Positions 35,086-43,754 of a DNA stretch of 64,000 bases are shown in pieces. The first letter of the stretch is position 1. Every line of letters starts with the position of its first letter. Source of the DNA: Mucilaginibacter terrae (GTDB lineage Bacteria > Bacteroidota > Bacteroidia > Sphingobacteriales > Sphingobacteriaceae); contig NZ_JAVLVU010000001.1 in NCBI RefSeq assembly GCF_031951985.1, positions 1,302,001-1,366,000 of the forward strand. Reading direction: 5' to 3'. A program made the translations under genes and the position numbers. Under the pieces are notes generated by a model. That model was not told the origin of the DNA, ran no database searches, and was given only the letters and a program-made list of their open reading frames with translations.

Positions 35086-36285
35086 TTAAATATTACTGAG
35101 AGGAATAACCGGTATAACTTTACTTACGCCTGCATTCCATACACGGCGCGAGGTGTACGCCAGCGCCAACACCAGTAAGATCAAAAACAACATTGCGGCC
35201 GCTAAATCAACACTGAGCAGTGCAAGCATTATTAGGGGACCTGTGCCATAACCAGCAAAAAGGATTGCTGACCCTTTTGCCACAGGCTCTATTGGTGATG
35301 AACCTACCCGGGGCAGTTTGAGTATACCGATAAATAAAGGCTGACTACAACCAAAACCAATTGACATAATGCCTAATAAGCATTCGGCCAACCACAAAGG
35401 CAAGCTTACCATTAATGCCAAAAGACCGGCAATGGTAACACCAAGTGAGGCGTAAAGGATAGTTATTACCTTTTTATCAAGCCGGTAAAAATACATAAGC
35501 AGGGTAACCACAAAGCCAGGCAAGCCGAAAATAAACAGATCAGTTGCTATTTGAAATTCATCTAACCCGTAATGAGTGGTGAAGTAATGACTGATCCAGA
35601 CGAATACACCGGAGTGGAACACGCCCGTTAAATAAACAAAGCTGTAATTATACCTGCTTTTCCAATCAGATGGTGACCTGCCTGCAGCTTTTATTACAAA
35701 TGGTTCTACTCCGTCATACCGCTCCCGCCTATCTTCCCATATATAAATCAATAAAAGTAAGGCTGCAAGCGTCCTGATGATCCTGTAAAGGCATCTCCAT
35801 CCAATGAGTTCGTTCAACCATCCTCCCAAACTTGGCCCAAATGTCATACCTGTGGCTAATGCAAAAATGACCAGCACCATATATTTCAACGACCGCTTAT
35901 GCTGATGAGGCCGTAGAGACAACAATATTGCCGAGGGCAGCATGGCACCGGTTGCAAGGCCTGTTAGTGCCCTGATCGTTAAAAAGCCAGTAGCAGAGGT
36001 GACTATACTAAGCAAATAGGTGCCGGCACACAGCGCAATTAGGGAAAAAACAAAATAGTCTCGCGGATTTATTGCGGGCTTTATAAAAATCATTGCACTT
36101 GCGGAGATGGCAAACGGAATAGCAAAGGCAGGTACAGCGAGATTAATTAACGACGAACTGAGATCAACCGACAGGCTGGGAGACAAAGGAGCAATGAGAT
36201 AAGCCTGAAACATCAGCAGCATACATGCTGCGGCAGGGATAGCCTCAACCCATTGATAACCTTGTTTGATATGTTCTTGTTTCAT
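35086..36285 (-). CDS. MFS transporter
   Basis: 399 aa with about 12 hydrophobic segments and the central cytoplasmic loop near residues 185-210 (EDRRERYDGVEPF). TRALTGLATGAMLPSAILL matches the major-facilitator motif-C/efflux region and ALATGMTFGPSLGGWLNELI the antiporter motif, so drug-type or metabolite efflux is likely. Substrate unknown. The perfect dyad at 36318-36337, 33 bases before the start codon, is a probable operator. Confidence 0.88.
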   Translation of the reverse strand: MKQEHIKQGYQWVEAIPAAACMLLMFQAYLIAPLSPSLSVDLSSSLINLAVPAFAIPFAISASAMIFIKPAINPRDYFVFSLIALCAGTYLLSIVTSATGFLTIRALTGLATGAMLPSAILLSLRPHQHKRSLKYMVLVIFALATGMTFGPSLGGWLNELIGWRCLYRIIRTLAALLLLIYIWEDRRERYDGVEPFVIKAAGRSPSDWKSRYNYSFVYLTGVFHSGVFVWISHYFTTHYGLDEFQIATDLFIFGLPGFVVTLLMYFYRLDKKVITILYASLGVTIAGLLALMVSLPLWLAECLLGIMSIGFGCSQPLFIGILKLPRVGSSPIEPVAKGSAILFAGYGTGPLIMLALLSVDLAAAMLFLILLVLALAYTSRRVWNAGVSKVIPVIPLSNI

Positions 36286-36317
36286 ACCTCTAATTTCGCC
36301 GGGAGAAGGCTTGAGTG

Positions 36318-36337
36318 CATATCATATTAATGATATG
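36318..36337. promoter_or_regulatory. 20-bp perfect dyad upstream of the MFS gene
   Basis: CATATCAT ATTA ATGATATG: eight-base arms, four-base spacer. The same arrangement, slightly degenerate, lies at 26171-26190 before a hydrolase gene 10 kb away. Confidence 0.6.
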
Positions 36338-36409
36338 TGAAATAATCAAATTAATGCTACGGGCGCAATTAACAATGAAAGCTTATTCACTGAAACATAA
36401 CTTTCACAG

Positions 36410-36943
36410 TCAATCCTCCAAAATAATGGAGATTAACACGTACAGATCAGCAGCACAACCATGGAACTGCTTTCCGTTGATAAAAAAGCCAGGCGTTGTA
36501 GTTAAGCCGCTTTCCGTTCCCAACTTAAAGTCCATATTGATTTTGGAGTGAACATCTTTACTGATGGAATCCGTTACGAATTTAATGTCATTAAGTCCCA
36601 GTTTTTCAGCAAGCTCCATGAAAAGATCATCATTTAATTTGCCCTGATTGCCCATTACAGCATGATGCATTTCCCAGTACTTCCCTTGTTTGCCTGCGGC
36701 CTCCACCGCACAAGCAGCATCAAAAGCATAGGGATGCAAATTGAGCAACGGATAATTGCGGAAGGTAAATGAAACTTGCTGCCCGTATTCACGCAAAAGC
36801 TCGAGCATAACAGGCCTGGCTGCCCGTGATAAAGGACATTGAAAATCTCCATATTGTATGATACGTATCTTCGGATTATCTGCACCAAGGAAATGCTCAT
36901 CCATTGAAATAGTCTCTTTTAACAGTGCCATATCGATTTTCAT
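36410..36943 (-). CDS. DsbA-like thioredoxin-fold protein with CPLS active site
   Basis: 177 aa. The DsbA/FrnE-type thioredoxin fold is seen in GADNPKIRIIQYGDFQCPLS, RNYPLLNLHPYAFDAACAVE and the cis-Pro region TTTPGFFINGKQF. The usual CPxC site is CPLS (Cys36, Ser39), so only one catalytic Cys remains and a classical disulphide exchange is unlikely; a monothiol, peroxidase-like or chaperone role is possible. No signal peptide is present, so it should be cytosolic, which also departs from DsbA. Confidence 0.85.
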   Translation of the reverse strand: MKIDMALLKETISMDEHFLGADNPKIRIIQYGDFQCPLSRAARPVMLELLREYGQQVSFTFRNYPLLNLHPYAFDAACAVEAAGKQGKYWEMHHAVMGNQGKLNDDLFMELAEKLGLNDIKFVTDSISKDVHSKINMDFKLGTESGLTTTPGFFINGKQFHGCAADLYVLISIILED

Positions 36944-37094
36944 TTATTTAACTTGTTTTACTTCTATGGTTCATAACCTTAACCATTCTCTTTCGAAGAT
37001 CAACAGTAAGCCCAAGGATTGAAAATCATTTGCCTTATACATCTTATCATTATTTTTATAAAAACCGCTCAGACTACGTTAACCGATCGTCGCC

Positions 37095-37466
37095 TCAATC
37101 ATACTGGTACAAAAGGTTGGTGTACTTGTCAACTGTTGCATAAAGATGTGCCAGATCAAAAGGCTTACAAATGCAGTCATCAAATCCGTGAGCATTATAA
37201 GTTTCGCCGATGTTATTACTACAACTCAAGGCAATTACGGGCAATGTGGGGTACAAACGTTTAATATGGCTGCACCATTTGATGCATAACTTGCCGGCAT
37301 AAGCAAAATCTAAGAGGATCAGACCTGGTTTGTGATGCCCGATCAAAGCCATCATATCAATATTCAAATTATGGATACCTACTACAACAAAACCTTGCAT
37401 TTCGAGGGAAAGACAAATAATTTCCAGTAAGTCGGGATCGGGATCAAATATCAGGATAGTTTTCAT
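37095..37466 (-). CDS. single-domain response regulator (receiver only)
   Basis: 123 aa. Receiver fold with the acidic pair in FDPDPD (Asp8, Asp10), phosphoacceptor Asp53 (LLDFAYAG), the Ser of VIALSCS in the Thr/Ser position, and Lys in CKPF near residue 103. No output domain, so it would act by protein contact or as a phosphate relay. It is a possible partner for the orphan TPR kinases at 18396 and 21272, though it lies 14 kb away. Confidence 0.88.
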   Translation of the reverse strand: MKTILIFDPDPDLLEIICLSLEMQGFVVVGIHNLNIDMMALIGHHKPGLILLDFAYAGKLCIKWCSHIKRLYPTLPVIALSCSNNIGETYNAHGFDDCICKPFDLAHLYATVDKYTNLLYQYD

Positions 37467-37697
37467 CGGTCAGGTAAGCAGGTATAGGTTACAAACAACT
37501 CTTCAAATTTCGTTTTGTATTGCCTAACCTAAAAATCAACACACTGATAAGTGCTATAAATGCGCTGATAGACACTTGTTGAATACATTAATCAGGAAAT
37601 TTAAATCCTGTTATGTTTAAAAGTTACGCCACGCCAACATTCATTTTAATCTGTTCCAGGCAGTAATCTGCCATAATATCCTGATAATAAAAAAATC

Positions 37698-37732
37698 AAA
37701 AGCCCCGCACAACATGGTTATGCGGGGCTTTT
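37698..37732 (-). terminator. intrinsic terminator after the iminopeptidase-like gene
   Basis: Perfect 12-base arms AAAAGCCCCGCA (37698-37709) and TGCGGGGCTTTT (37721-37732), 11-base loop, followed on the minus strand by a T-rich tail. Confidence 0.9.
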
Positions 37733-37747
37733 AAGCTTTACTTTAAT

Positions 37748-38761
37748 TTACTTTGCATCAGCTTTAAATTTGCCCTCGTCTACTTCTTTTAAAAATGTAG
37801 TAAGGCTATTAAAATAGCATTGCTGGTCGTCATACATAGCCATATGGCTACCTTCGGGGCATAGGTATGTACGGCTATTAGGCAATAAGCGCCCTTCTTT
37901 TTTCATACTTTCCGGATTCATTTCATCGTAAACCCCGCCAAGCACCAACGCGGGGATTTTTATATCGGCTAATTTGGACCAAAAATCCCAGTCCTTAAAA
38001 TTCCCCGTAACATGAAATTCGTCCACACCCTGCATCTGAACATAAATTGTTTGATTTGCTTTTTTGAATGCCCGGGTCAATGGTTCCGGCCATTGGTCTA
38101 TAGGCAGGCGGCAAATCACCTTTGTATAAAGCTTATCCATTAGCAGGTCTGTATACTTTGGTGTTGTGTAGGCTTTACGCCTGTCCAGCGAATCATATAT
38201 AGCCCTGTCGCGGGCGGTAAACAACTTCTTTTTAAGCGTGGCCGAATAATCAACATAATCCCCAATACTTGCTGTCATGTTTGAAAACACGACACCCTTA
38301 ACGTGAGACTGATATTTATGGAGGTATTCCATAGCTAACAAGGTACCCCATGAGTGCCCTACAATGTAAAAACCCTCTAAGCCCAACCCCTTGCGTACCT
38401 GCTCTACCTCTTCAACATAACGCTTAGTATTCCATAAGGAGGTATCAGCCGGCGCATCTGAGTTACCGCAACCTAATTGGTCATAGTAGTAAATTTCCAT
38501 GCCTTCCTTAGGCAGGAAGTCGTCGAAGCACTCCATATAATCATGTGAAAAACCCGGCCCTCCGTGCAGCAGCAATACCTTAATCTTTCCATTGCCAACC
38601 TTCTTTGTCCATACCTTAAATTTCCCGTCAACACTAATTAGCCGGTTTCCCCCTGTTTTAATGCTGTCAGCAGTAGTGTTACCCATTGCAGGATCAGCTT
38701 GCTGCGGTTGTTTACAAGCGAGTAATGCGGCCATAACAACCAATAAAATTTGCCTTTTCAT
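37748..38761 (-). CDS. proline-iminopeptidase-like alpha/beta hydrolase, lipoprotein
   Basis: 337 aa. N-terminal lipoprotein signal with Cys16 in AALLACKQ. The motifs HGGPG (residues 66-70), YYYDQLGCGNSD and GHSWGTLLAMEY (Ser137) are those of the proline iminopeptidase family S33, which removes N-terminal proline; acid Asp is expected in GGVYDEMNPE and His in PEGSHMAMYD. As a lipoprotein it would face the periplasm. Family members also act as tripeptidyl peptidases or amidases, so the substrate is not certain. Confidence 0.85.
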   Translation of the reverse strand: MKRQILLVVMAALLACKQPQQADPAMGNTTADSIKTGGNRLISVDGKFKVWTKKVGNGKIKVLLLHGGPGFSHDYMECFDDFLPKEGMEIYYYDQLGCGNSDAPADTSLWNTKRYVEEVEQVRKGLGLEGFYIVGHSWGTLLAMEYLHKYQSHVKGVVFSNMTASIGDYVDYSATLKKKLFTARDRAIYDSLDRRKAYTTPKYTDLLMDKLYTKVICRLPIDQWPEPLTRAFKKANQTIYVQMQGVDEFHVTGNFKDWDFWSKLADIKIPALVLGGVYDEMNPESMKKEGRLLPNSRTYLCPEGSHMAMYDDQQCYFNSLTTFLKEVDEGKFKADAK

Positions 38762-39145
38762 AAATAAATGTTAAAAATTAAAAGTACCAAAGCCTAATCT
38801 TCTTGTGTTAAACGGGATAATATTAACCGGCATTAACAACATGCATACGGTCGTACTGTAAACCTATAAAATACCGCCCGACAGGCGCATGGATACAAAG
38901 ACTAAATAACTGATTAACCGTAGTTTTCTTTCATCATTTATCTAATGAGAGTTATTATCAGGGTGATGTCAAACAGTGCCTCAAGGTTATAAAAATCGAA
39001 TACTTTCGTAAACGCTTTGTAAGACATCCTTTCGTTTACAAGCCGCTTATAGCAGGCCATGCAGGCATATAAAGTATACCCTGCCGGGCACACCCCATTA
39101 GAAAAGCACACTAAACATTATATACTTAATACTAATATTAAAATC

Positions 39146-39955
39146 ATGAAAACAACAGTTTTTAAATCAGCTGCCATGAGCATATCGGCAATGATTATCC
39201 TGCTCTTATCCACCTCTCTTCCGGGAGTAGCGCAACAAAAACCGGCACTGAATGATGCTGAAAAACCGACCATAATTCTCGTTCACGGGGCTTTTGCCGA
39301 TGGTTCTTCCTGGAATAAGGTTATACCCATCCTTCAAAAAAAGGGTTATCAGGCTATTGCCGTACAAAATCCGCTTACATCTTTAGGCGATGATGTAGCA
39401 GCGGTTGAACGTGCCATTTCAGAAGTAAAGGGCAAAGTAATTTTAGTGGGCCACTCGTGGGGCGGAGTGGTAATTACCCAGGCTGGTAACAATGACAAAG
39501 TTAAAGCGCTGGTGTATGTTGCCGCCTACGCGCCAAGCGAAGGCCAAAGTATTGACAGCATCAGTCGGGAAGCCTATGCCGAAAGAAAAATTCTGAATGT
39601 TCCTGGTTTTAACGATCCGGTAATTACCGATGGATATATTCGTTTAAAGGAAGATGCGATCATCAAATATTTTGCACAAGACCTCCCTTTACAGGAAGCT
39701 AAAAACATAGCCGCAGGCCAAGGCCGGTTTCATGTAAGTACATTAACGGCAAAAATTACTGTTCCCGCCTGGAAAAGTAAACCCAGCTTTTACGTGGTAG
39801 CAGATCATGATCAAATTATATCTCCGCAGGTTGAAGCTGAAATGGCTAAGAAAATACATGCCACCACCGTCCACATCCCTGCAAGCCATGTTGCCATGCT
39901 ATCCAAACCCGCAGAGGTGGCAGAAGTTATATTCAAGGCCGCAGGTGTCAAATAA
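39146..39955 (+). CDS. secreted alpha/beta hydrolase, salicylate-esterase/hydroxynitrile-lyase-like
   Basis: 269 aa from the ATG at 39146, which begins a signal peptide ending PGVAQ; the frame opens earlier at 39059 but that extension is not signal-like. Motifs: ILVHGAFADGSSW, nucleophile Ser104 in GHSWGG, Asp in VADHDQIISP and His in IPASHVAMLSKP. This HGAF/SWGG pattern belongs to the plant-esterase and EstC-like branch. The substrate is unknown; the exported location differs from the cytosolic relatives nearby. Confidence 0.85.
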   Translation: MKTTVFKSAAMSISAMIILLLSTSLPGVAQQKPALNDAEKPTIILVHGAFADGSSWNKVIPILQKKGYQAIAVQNPLTSLGDDVAAVERAISEVKGKVILVGHSWGGVVITQAGNNDKVKALVYVAAYAPSEGQSIDSISREAYAERKILNVPGFNDPVITDGYIRLKEDAIIKYFAQDLPLQEAKNIAAGQGRFHVSTLTAKITVPAWKSKPSFYVVADHDQIISPQVEAEMAKKIHATTVHIPASHVAMLSKPAEVAEVIFKAAGVK

Positions 39956-40054
39956 GCTTGTACTATAAACATAGGGAACTTACCGATTAGCTGCAGGCAG
40001 TAACATTGGTAAATATTGCTTGATCTTATTTATTAAGCAACCTATCATAAAAGC

Positions 40055-40081
40055 ATTAAGCCGGCATCCAGTTGGCTTAAT
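40055..40081 (+). terminator. hairpin terminator after the secreted hydrolase
   Basis: Perfect eight-base arms ATTAAGCC and GGCTTAAT with an 11-base loop, then CCTTTT. About 100 bases beyond the stop at 39955. Confidence 0.5.
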
Positions 40082-40268
40082 CCTTTTGCATATCAAAAAT
40101 TCCACGCGTGAAAACGCCATCAGTTAGTTAATGGTAAATCCTAAAATTGCCTCTATCAGGTATAAAAAAAACGATTGCAAATAGAAAAGTTCAATCAATT
40201 TTGATTTATACTGTGGGTGAAAATTTCTAAAAAAGGCTACTGATAGATACCTTGAAGTAACATAAAAT

Positions 40269-40283
40269 TGATAACTGTTATCA
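40269..40283. promoter_or_regulatory. TGATAAC-N-GTTATCA dyad, copy 3 (perfect)
   Basis: TGATAAC T GTTATCA, perfect seven-base arms, 176 bases before the start of the third Asp-type hydrolase gene. Weaker copies lie at 21077 and 27543. Confidence 0.45.
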
Positions 40284-40322
40284 CCCAGGTAATACTCACA
40301 TGCTGTCAAGGCCAGATTAGTT

Positions 40323-40347
40323 AACTTTACCTTTGTAAGGTAAAGTT
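40323..40347. promoter_or_regulatory. 25-bp perfect palindrome covering a -7 element
   Basis: AACTTTACCTT TGT AAGGTAAAGTT: perfect 11-base arms with a three-base centre. TACCTTTG at 40328-40335 within it fits TAnnTTTG, so the dyad would cover the promoter of the hydrolase gene at 40445. HxlR/MarR-type repressors commonly use sites of this shape; no such regulator is in the window. Confidence 0.6.
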
Positions 40348-40444
40348 CAGATTCAACCCATGCGACAATTTTGAAAATCAGAAAACGGACCAGTTATGTT
40401 CCTAAGATGTAGTGTAATAAAAATAGTAGCGCATAATTTATATA

Positions 40445-41317
40445 ATGCATAATAATACCACTTATAACTACATCGATATAGCCGGAGTTAATATTTTTTA
40501 TCGTGAGGCCGGACCTAAAGATGCTCCTACCCTACTATTATTACATGGCTACCCCTCATCTTCTTTCATGTTCAAAAACCTGATCAGCGACCTTTGTGAC
40601 CAATATCATTTGATCGCTCCTGATTATCCCGGTTTTGGCAAAAGCGAACAGCCAGCAGTTGCTGATTTTGATTATACATTTGACAATTATGCGTTTATAA
40701 TTGAAGAGCTGCTGACCAAGTTGAATATTGACAAATACAGCTTGTACATGATGGATTATGGTGCGCCTTTGGGCTATCGTATAGCTGCAAAATATCCGGA
40801 AAGAATAGATACGTTAATTGTTCAGAATGGGTGCGCTTATGAAGAAGGCCTTGATACGTTTTGGGAACCCATCAAGGCTTACTGGCATGACAGAAATAAT
40901 AAGGAAGCGGAAAACATACTCCGCAGTTTCATCCATCCTGACGGATTGAAGTGGCAGTATACACACGGTGTGCCCGACCATTCGGTTGTCAGTCCTGATA
41001 ACTGGGAAATGGACCTCCGGCACCTCGAGAAACCAGGGAATGCGCAAATACAACTTGATCTGATCTATAATTACAGGACTAACCCGCCTAAATACCCCGA
41101 ATGGCAACGATATTTTCAGGATCATAACCCGGAAATGCTGATCGTGTACGGTAAAAACGACTACATATTTCCGGCATCAGTTGCGGAGGCTTACAAGAAA
41201 GATGTAAAAAATTTAGAATGCCATTTGTTTGATACCGGGCATTTTGCGTTAGAAAGCCATGGTACACAAATTTCGGCAACGATCATTAACTTTCTGAAGC
41301 GGAAAATTATCCGATGA
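40445..41317 (+). CDS. alpha/beta hydrolase with Asp nucleophile, close paralogue of 25194-26066
   Basis: 290 aa, same length and nearly the same motifs as the 25194-26066 product: LLHGYPSSSF, MMDYGAPLGYR with Asp104, YGKNDYIFPASV and FDTGHFALES. Long shared stretches such as NIFYREAGPKDAPTL show recent duplication. No signal peptide. The Asp nucleophile points to the dehalogenase/epoxide hydrolase group. Its upstream region differs completely from that of its paralogue and carries a 25-bp palindrome over the promoter, so the two copies are likely induced by different signals. Confidence 0.85.
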   Translation: MHNNTTYNYIDIAGVNIFYREAGPKDAPTLLLLHGYPSSSFMFKNLISDLCDQYHLIAPDYPGFGKSEQPAVADFDYTFDNYAFIIEELLTKLNIDKYSLYMMDYGAPLGYRIAAKYPERIDTLIVQNGCAYEEGLDTFWEPIKAYWHDRNNKEAENILRSFIHPDGLKWQYTHGVPDHSVVSPDNWEMDLRHLEKPGNAQIQLDLIYNYRTNPPKYPEWQRYFQDHNPEMLIVYGKNDYIFPASVAEAYKKDVKNLECHLFDTGHFALESHGTQISATIINFLKRKIIR

Positions 41318-41375
41318 ATCAATAGTGCTGCAATAAATACTTTTGCATACTGCATTTATTCAAATTATCTTCTTA

Positions 41376-42796
41376 TTAATAATTGTCACGTATTTTTAAA
41401 CTATCGGTTCTGAACGAGGATGCAGGGAATCCTTCAACGTTATATAACTCGCCAACAACCCACTCGTTAAAGGCATAGCGCACGTTTAAAGGTTCCTTTA
41501 CCTGGTCGTTCCATACTTCTATGCCTTCGGCAGTAATTTTTGCCTTTGCGGGGTAAAATATGTTATCTGCACCGGCTATTTTAAAAGTGGTCAGGTCTTT
41601 TCCATGAGAGGTAAGGCCCAATTGTGCATTATCAAAATTTAAGATGATGTGACTGTTTTTGATAACTTTTGAATGATATACCGGACTGGCAAAAGGCAAT
41701 CCTCTGATTTGATAGGCATTGGCCAGTGCCCAAAATGCTAATCGTTTGCCTACTGTTACCTTATCGGGCGGATGTATAAAGTACTCGGCACCCAAATCCA
41801 TAGTTACAGCCATACCACTGTTGGGTATCAGTTTCATTACTTGTAATTGCGACTCGTGCAGGCGTTGCGGACCTTTGTTGTACTATCCCGGCCATAATGG
41901 TAGGGTGCAATTTGCACATAATAAAAAGGCAATTCTCCGCGGCCCCAATCCTTACGCCACCCGGCTACCATTTACGAAAAGAGGCTTTTATACCTATCTG
42001 CCGCATCTTTATTAGCCTCTCCCTGGTACCAAATAAACCCTTTAATGGCATAATTTCTTACCGGGAGTACCATACCGTTATACAATGCCGTAGGCGGCTG
42101 GCGATCGACGGTTGGGGGTGGAAGTTGCATTGGCAGTTCAATGTCGGGGTGTTGCATAATAGATGCCTTATCCATCCAGGCTTCTATCTTAGTACCTCCC
42201 CATGAGGAGAAAATTAGTCCTACGGGTACTTTAAGGCATTGCTGCAGCATCAACCCAAACTGGTATGCCACGGCACTAAAATTGCCTACACTTTCAGTAT
42301 CTGCCTGTTTCCACTCACCTTGGCAAGTATTTAATGGCGTTAATGATGCGATGCGCGCTACGGTAAATAAGCGCATGTTAGGATTGTTAGCGTTCAATAA
42401 TAGTTCTGCGGAATTTGTAACCGGCTGATTTTTCCATCCCCGCACGGGCATTTCCATATTTGATTGACCGGAACAAAACCATACCTCCCCAATCAACACG
42501 TTAGTGAGCGCAAGTTCTTCACCATCGCTAAGGCTTATGTTGTAAGGTCCTCCGGCAGCGGGAGTATTAATGATAATATGCCAAGTACAGTCTTTGTTTA
42601 TAAGGGCTTTGTACTGCCTCTTGCTCCAGGATGTGATGAGCTGTACACTTCCCTTGCGAGTACTTTTACCCCAAAGCCTAACTTTAGCTTTTTGCTGCAG
42701 CACCATATCAGAACTTACCAGTGCAGGCAATATAATGCGCCCGTAACTGCATAATGCTATGAGCATGAACAATAAAAGCACAGGTAACCGTTTCAT
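41376..42796 (-). pseudogene. sialate O-acetylesterase-type SGNH hydrolase, broken by a stop and a frameshift
   Basis: The N-terminal part from 42796 has a signal peptide, the beta-sandwich (ILPALVSSDMVLQQ) and the SGNH Ser motif GQSNMEMPV, and reaches FIWYQGEAN. It ends at a TAA at 41972-41974. The same frame resumes as MVAGWRKDWGRGELPFYYVQ up to about 41875; a one-base shift near 41862-41876 then leads to QRLHESQLQVMKLIPNSGMA and on to 41376. All parts of one protein of about 470 aa are thus present with two lesions, so two sequencing errors are less likely than decay. The family deacetylates sialic acids or, in plant-glycan loci, acetylated hemicellulose. Confidence 0.85.
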
Positions 42797-43326
42797 ACAA
42801 ATATGTGCAGATTCATTTTGACAATAATTACTTTGTGGCGTTCAGATTAGTCTTAAATAAGCCGTTGGGTATTTTAACATCCGAGTTTTCAATGTGTAGA
42901 TGCTAACTCCGTGGTTCCGATAGATATCAGGACAGTTTAATTAAATTACAAAGCGCGCTACCTGGATATTCTCACTTTTAAGAAATAGATCATGTTAGCT
43001 TAGGAGTATCATGATTCCCCTCTCGTGAAGAACGTGCTATCTTGCTAAACGCTTACTTCAAATAGTCTTCGATTTAAATCCATTTACGATATCTATTCTA
43101 ACTTCGAAAGTCACTCTCATAGTTATAAATTAATTGCCGGTCTACAAACAGACCTTTTTGACAGTTTATTATCCATCACAACCATGATCGAAAATCACCA
43201 GTATTTGTTTCAAAAAGTACCTAATCTGGCCAAGGATATTCCTGATCTACCTGCAATCTTCTGTACTTTAGCAGTCTGCAATCAATCTTTTATAAAATAT
43301 TCGGTTTCGAACTGATACAATAACTT
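42797..43326. other. gene-free spacer with an unassigned open frame
   Basis: About 530 bases. A plus-strand frame without a start codon runs from about 43050 to a stop at 43314 (reads YKLIAGLQTDLFDSLLSITT and LFQKVPNLAKDIPDLPAI). It has a protein-like hydrophobic pattern but I recognise no family; it may be a remnant or chance. Confidence 0.25.
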
Positions 43327-43710
43327 ATGGATATGAAATTTACGCTGGACACGATCATCTTTTACGTTCAAAATGTAGACCAGTTAAAAGCTTTTTACAA
43401 GGAAACTTTCAATCTTGAAATAATTGAAGAATACCAATCGTTATGGGCGCTTTTAAATGCGGGGCCTTGCAAGTTAGGGCTTCATAAAATTGGTGAAAAG
43501 TATTTGAACGAACTAAAGACAGACGTTAAGTTTGAAAATAATACCAAAATCGTTTTTGAAATAAATGATGACATTAATAAAGTCAGGACGCTTTTTGTTG
43601 ATCAGAACATTGTAATGAGAGAAATAAAAACTTTTGACAATTATGATTATTGGTTATGCGATGGAGAAGACCCTGAAGGCAATGTTTTCCAATTAAAGCA
43701 AAAAAAATAG
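43327..43710 (+). CDS. VOC-family (glyoxalase/bleomycin-resistance fold) protein
   Basis: 127 aa. The paired beta-alpha-beta-beta-beta modules are seen as TIIFYVQNVDQLKAFYKETF ... WALLNAGPCKLGLHKIG and KIVFEINDDINKVRTLFVD ... WLCDGEDPEGNVFQLKQK, with a Glu before the final strand typical of the metal site (DPEGN). Family members bind metals and act as lyases, dioxygenases or drug-binding proteins. It is convergent with the CE15 gene, with 44 bases between stops, and seems unrelated to glycan breakdown. Confidence 0.85.
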   Translation: MDMKFTLDTIIFYVQNVDQLKAFYKETFNLEIIEEYQSLWALLNAGPCKLGLHKIGEKYLNELKTDVKFENNTKIVFEINDDINKVRTLFVDQNIVMREIKTFDNYDYWLCDGEDPEGNVFQLKQKK

Positions 43711-43754
43711 TTGCAGGATTGAATGTACTTAAAGCAAACTCGCCAAACACTAAT

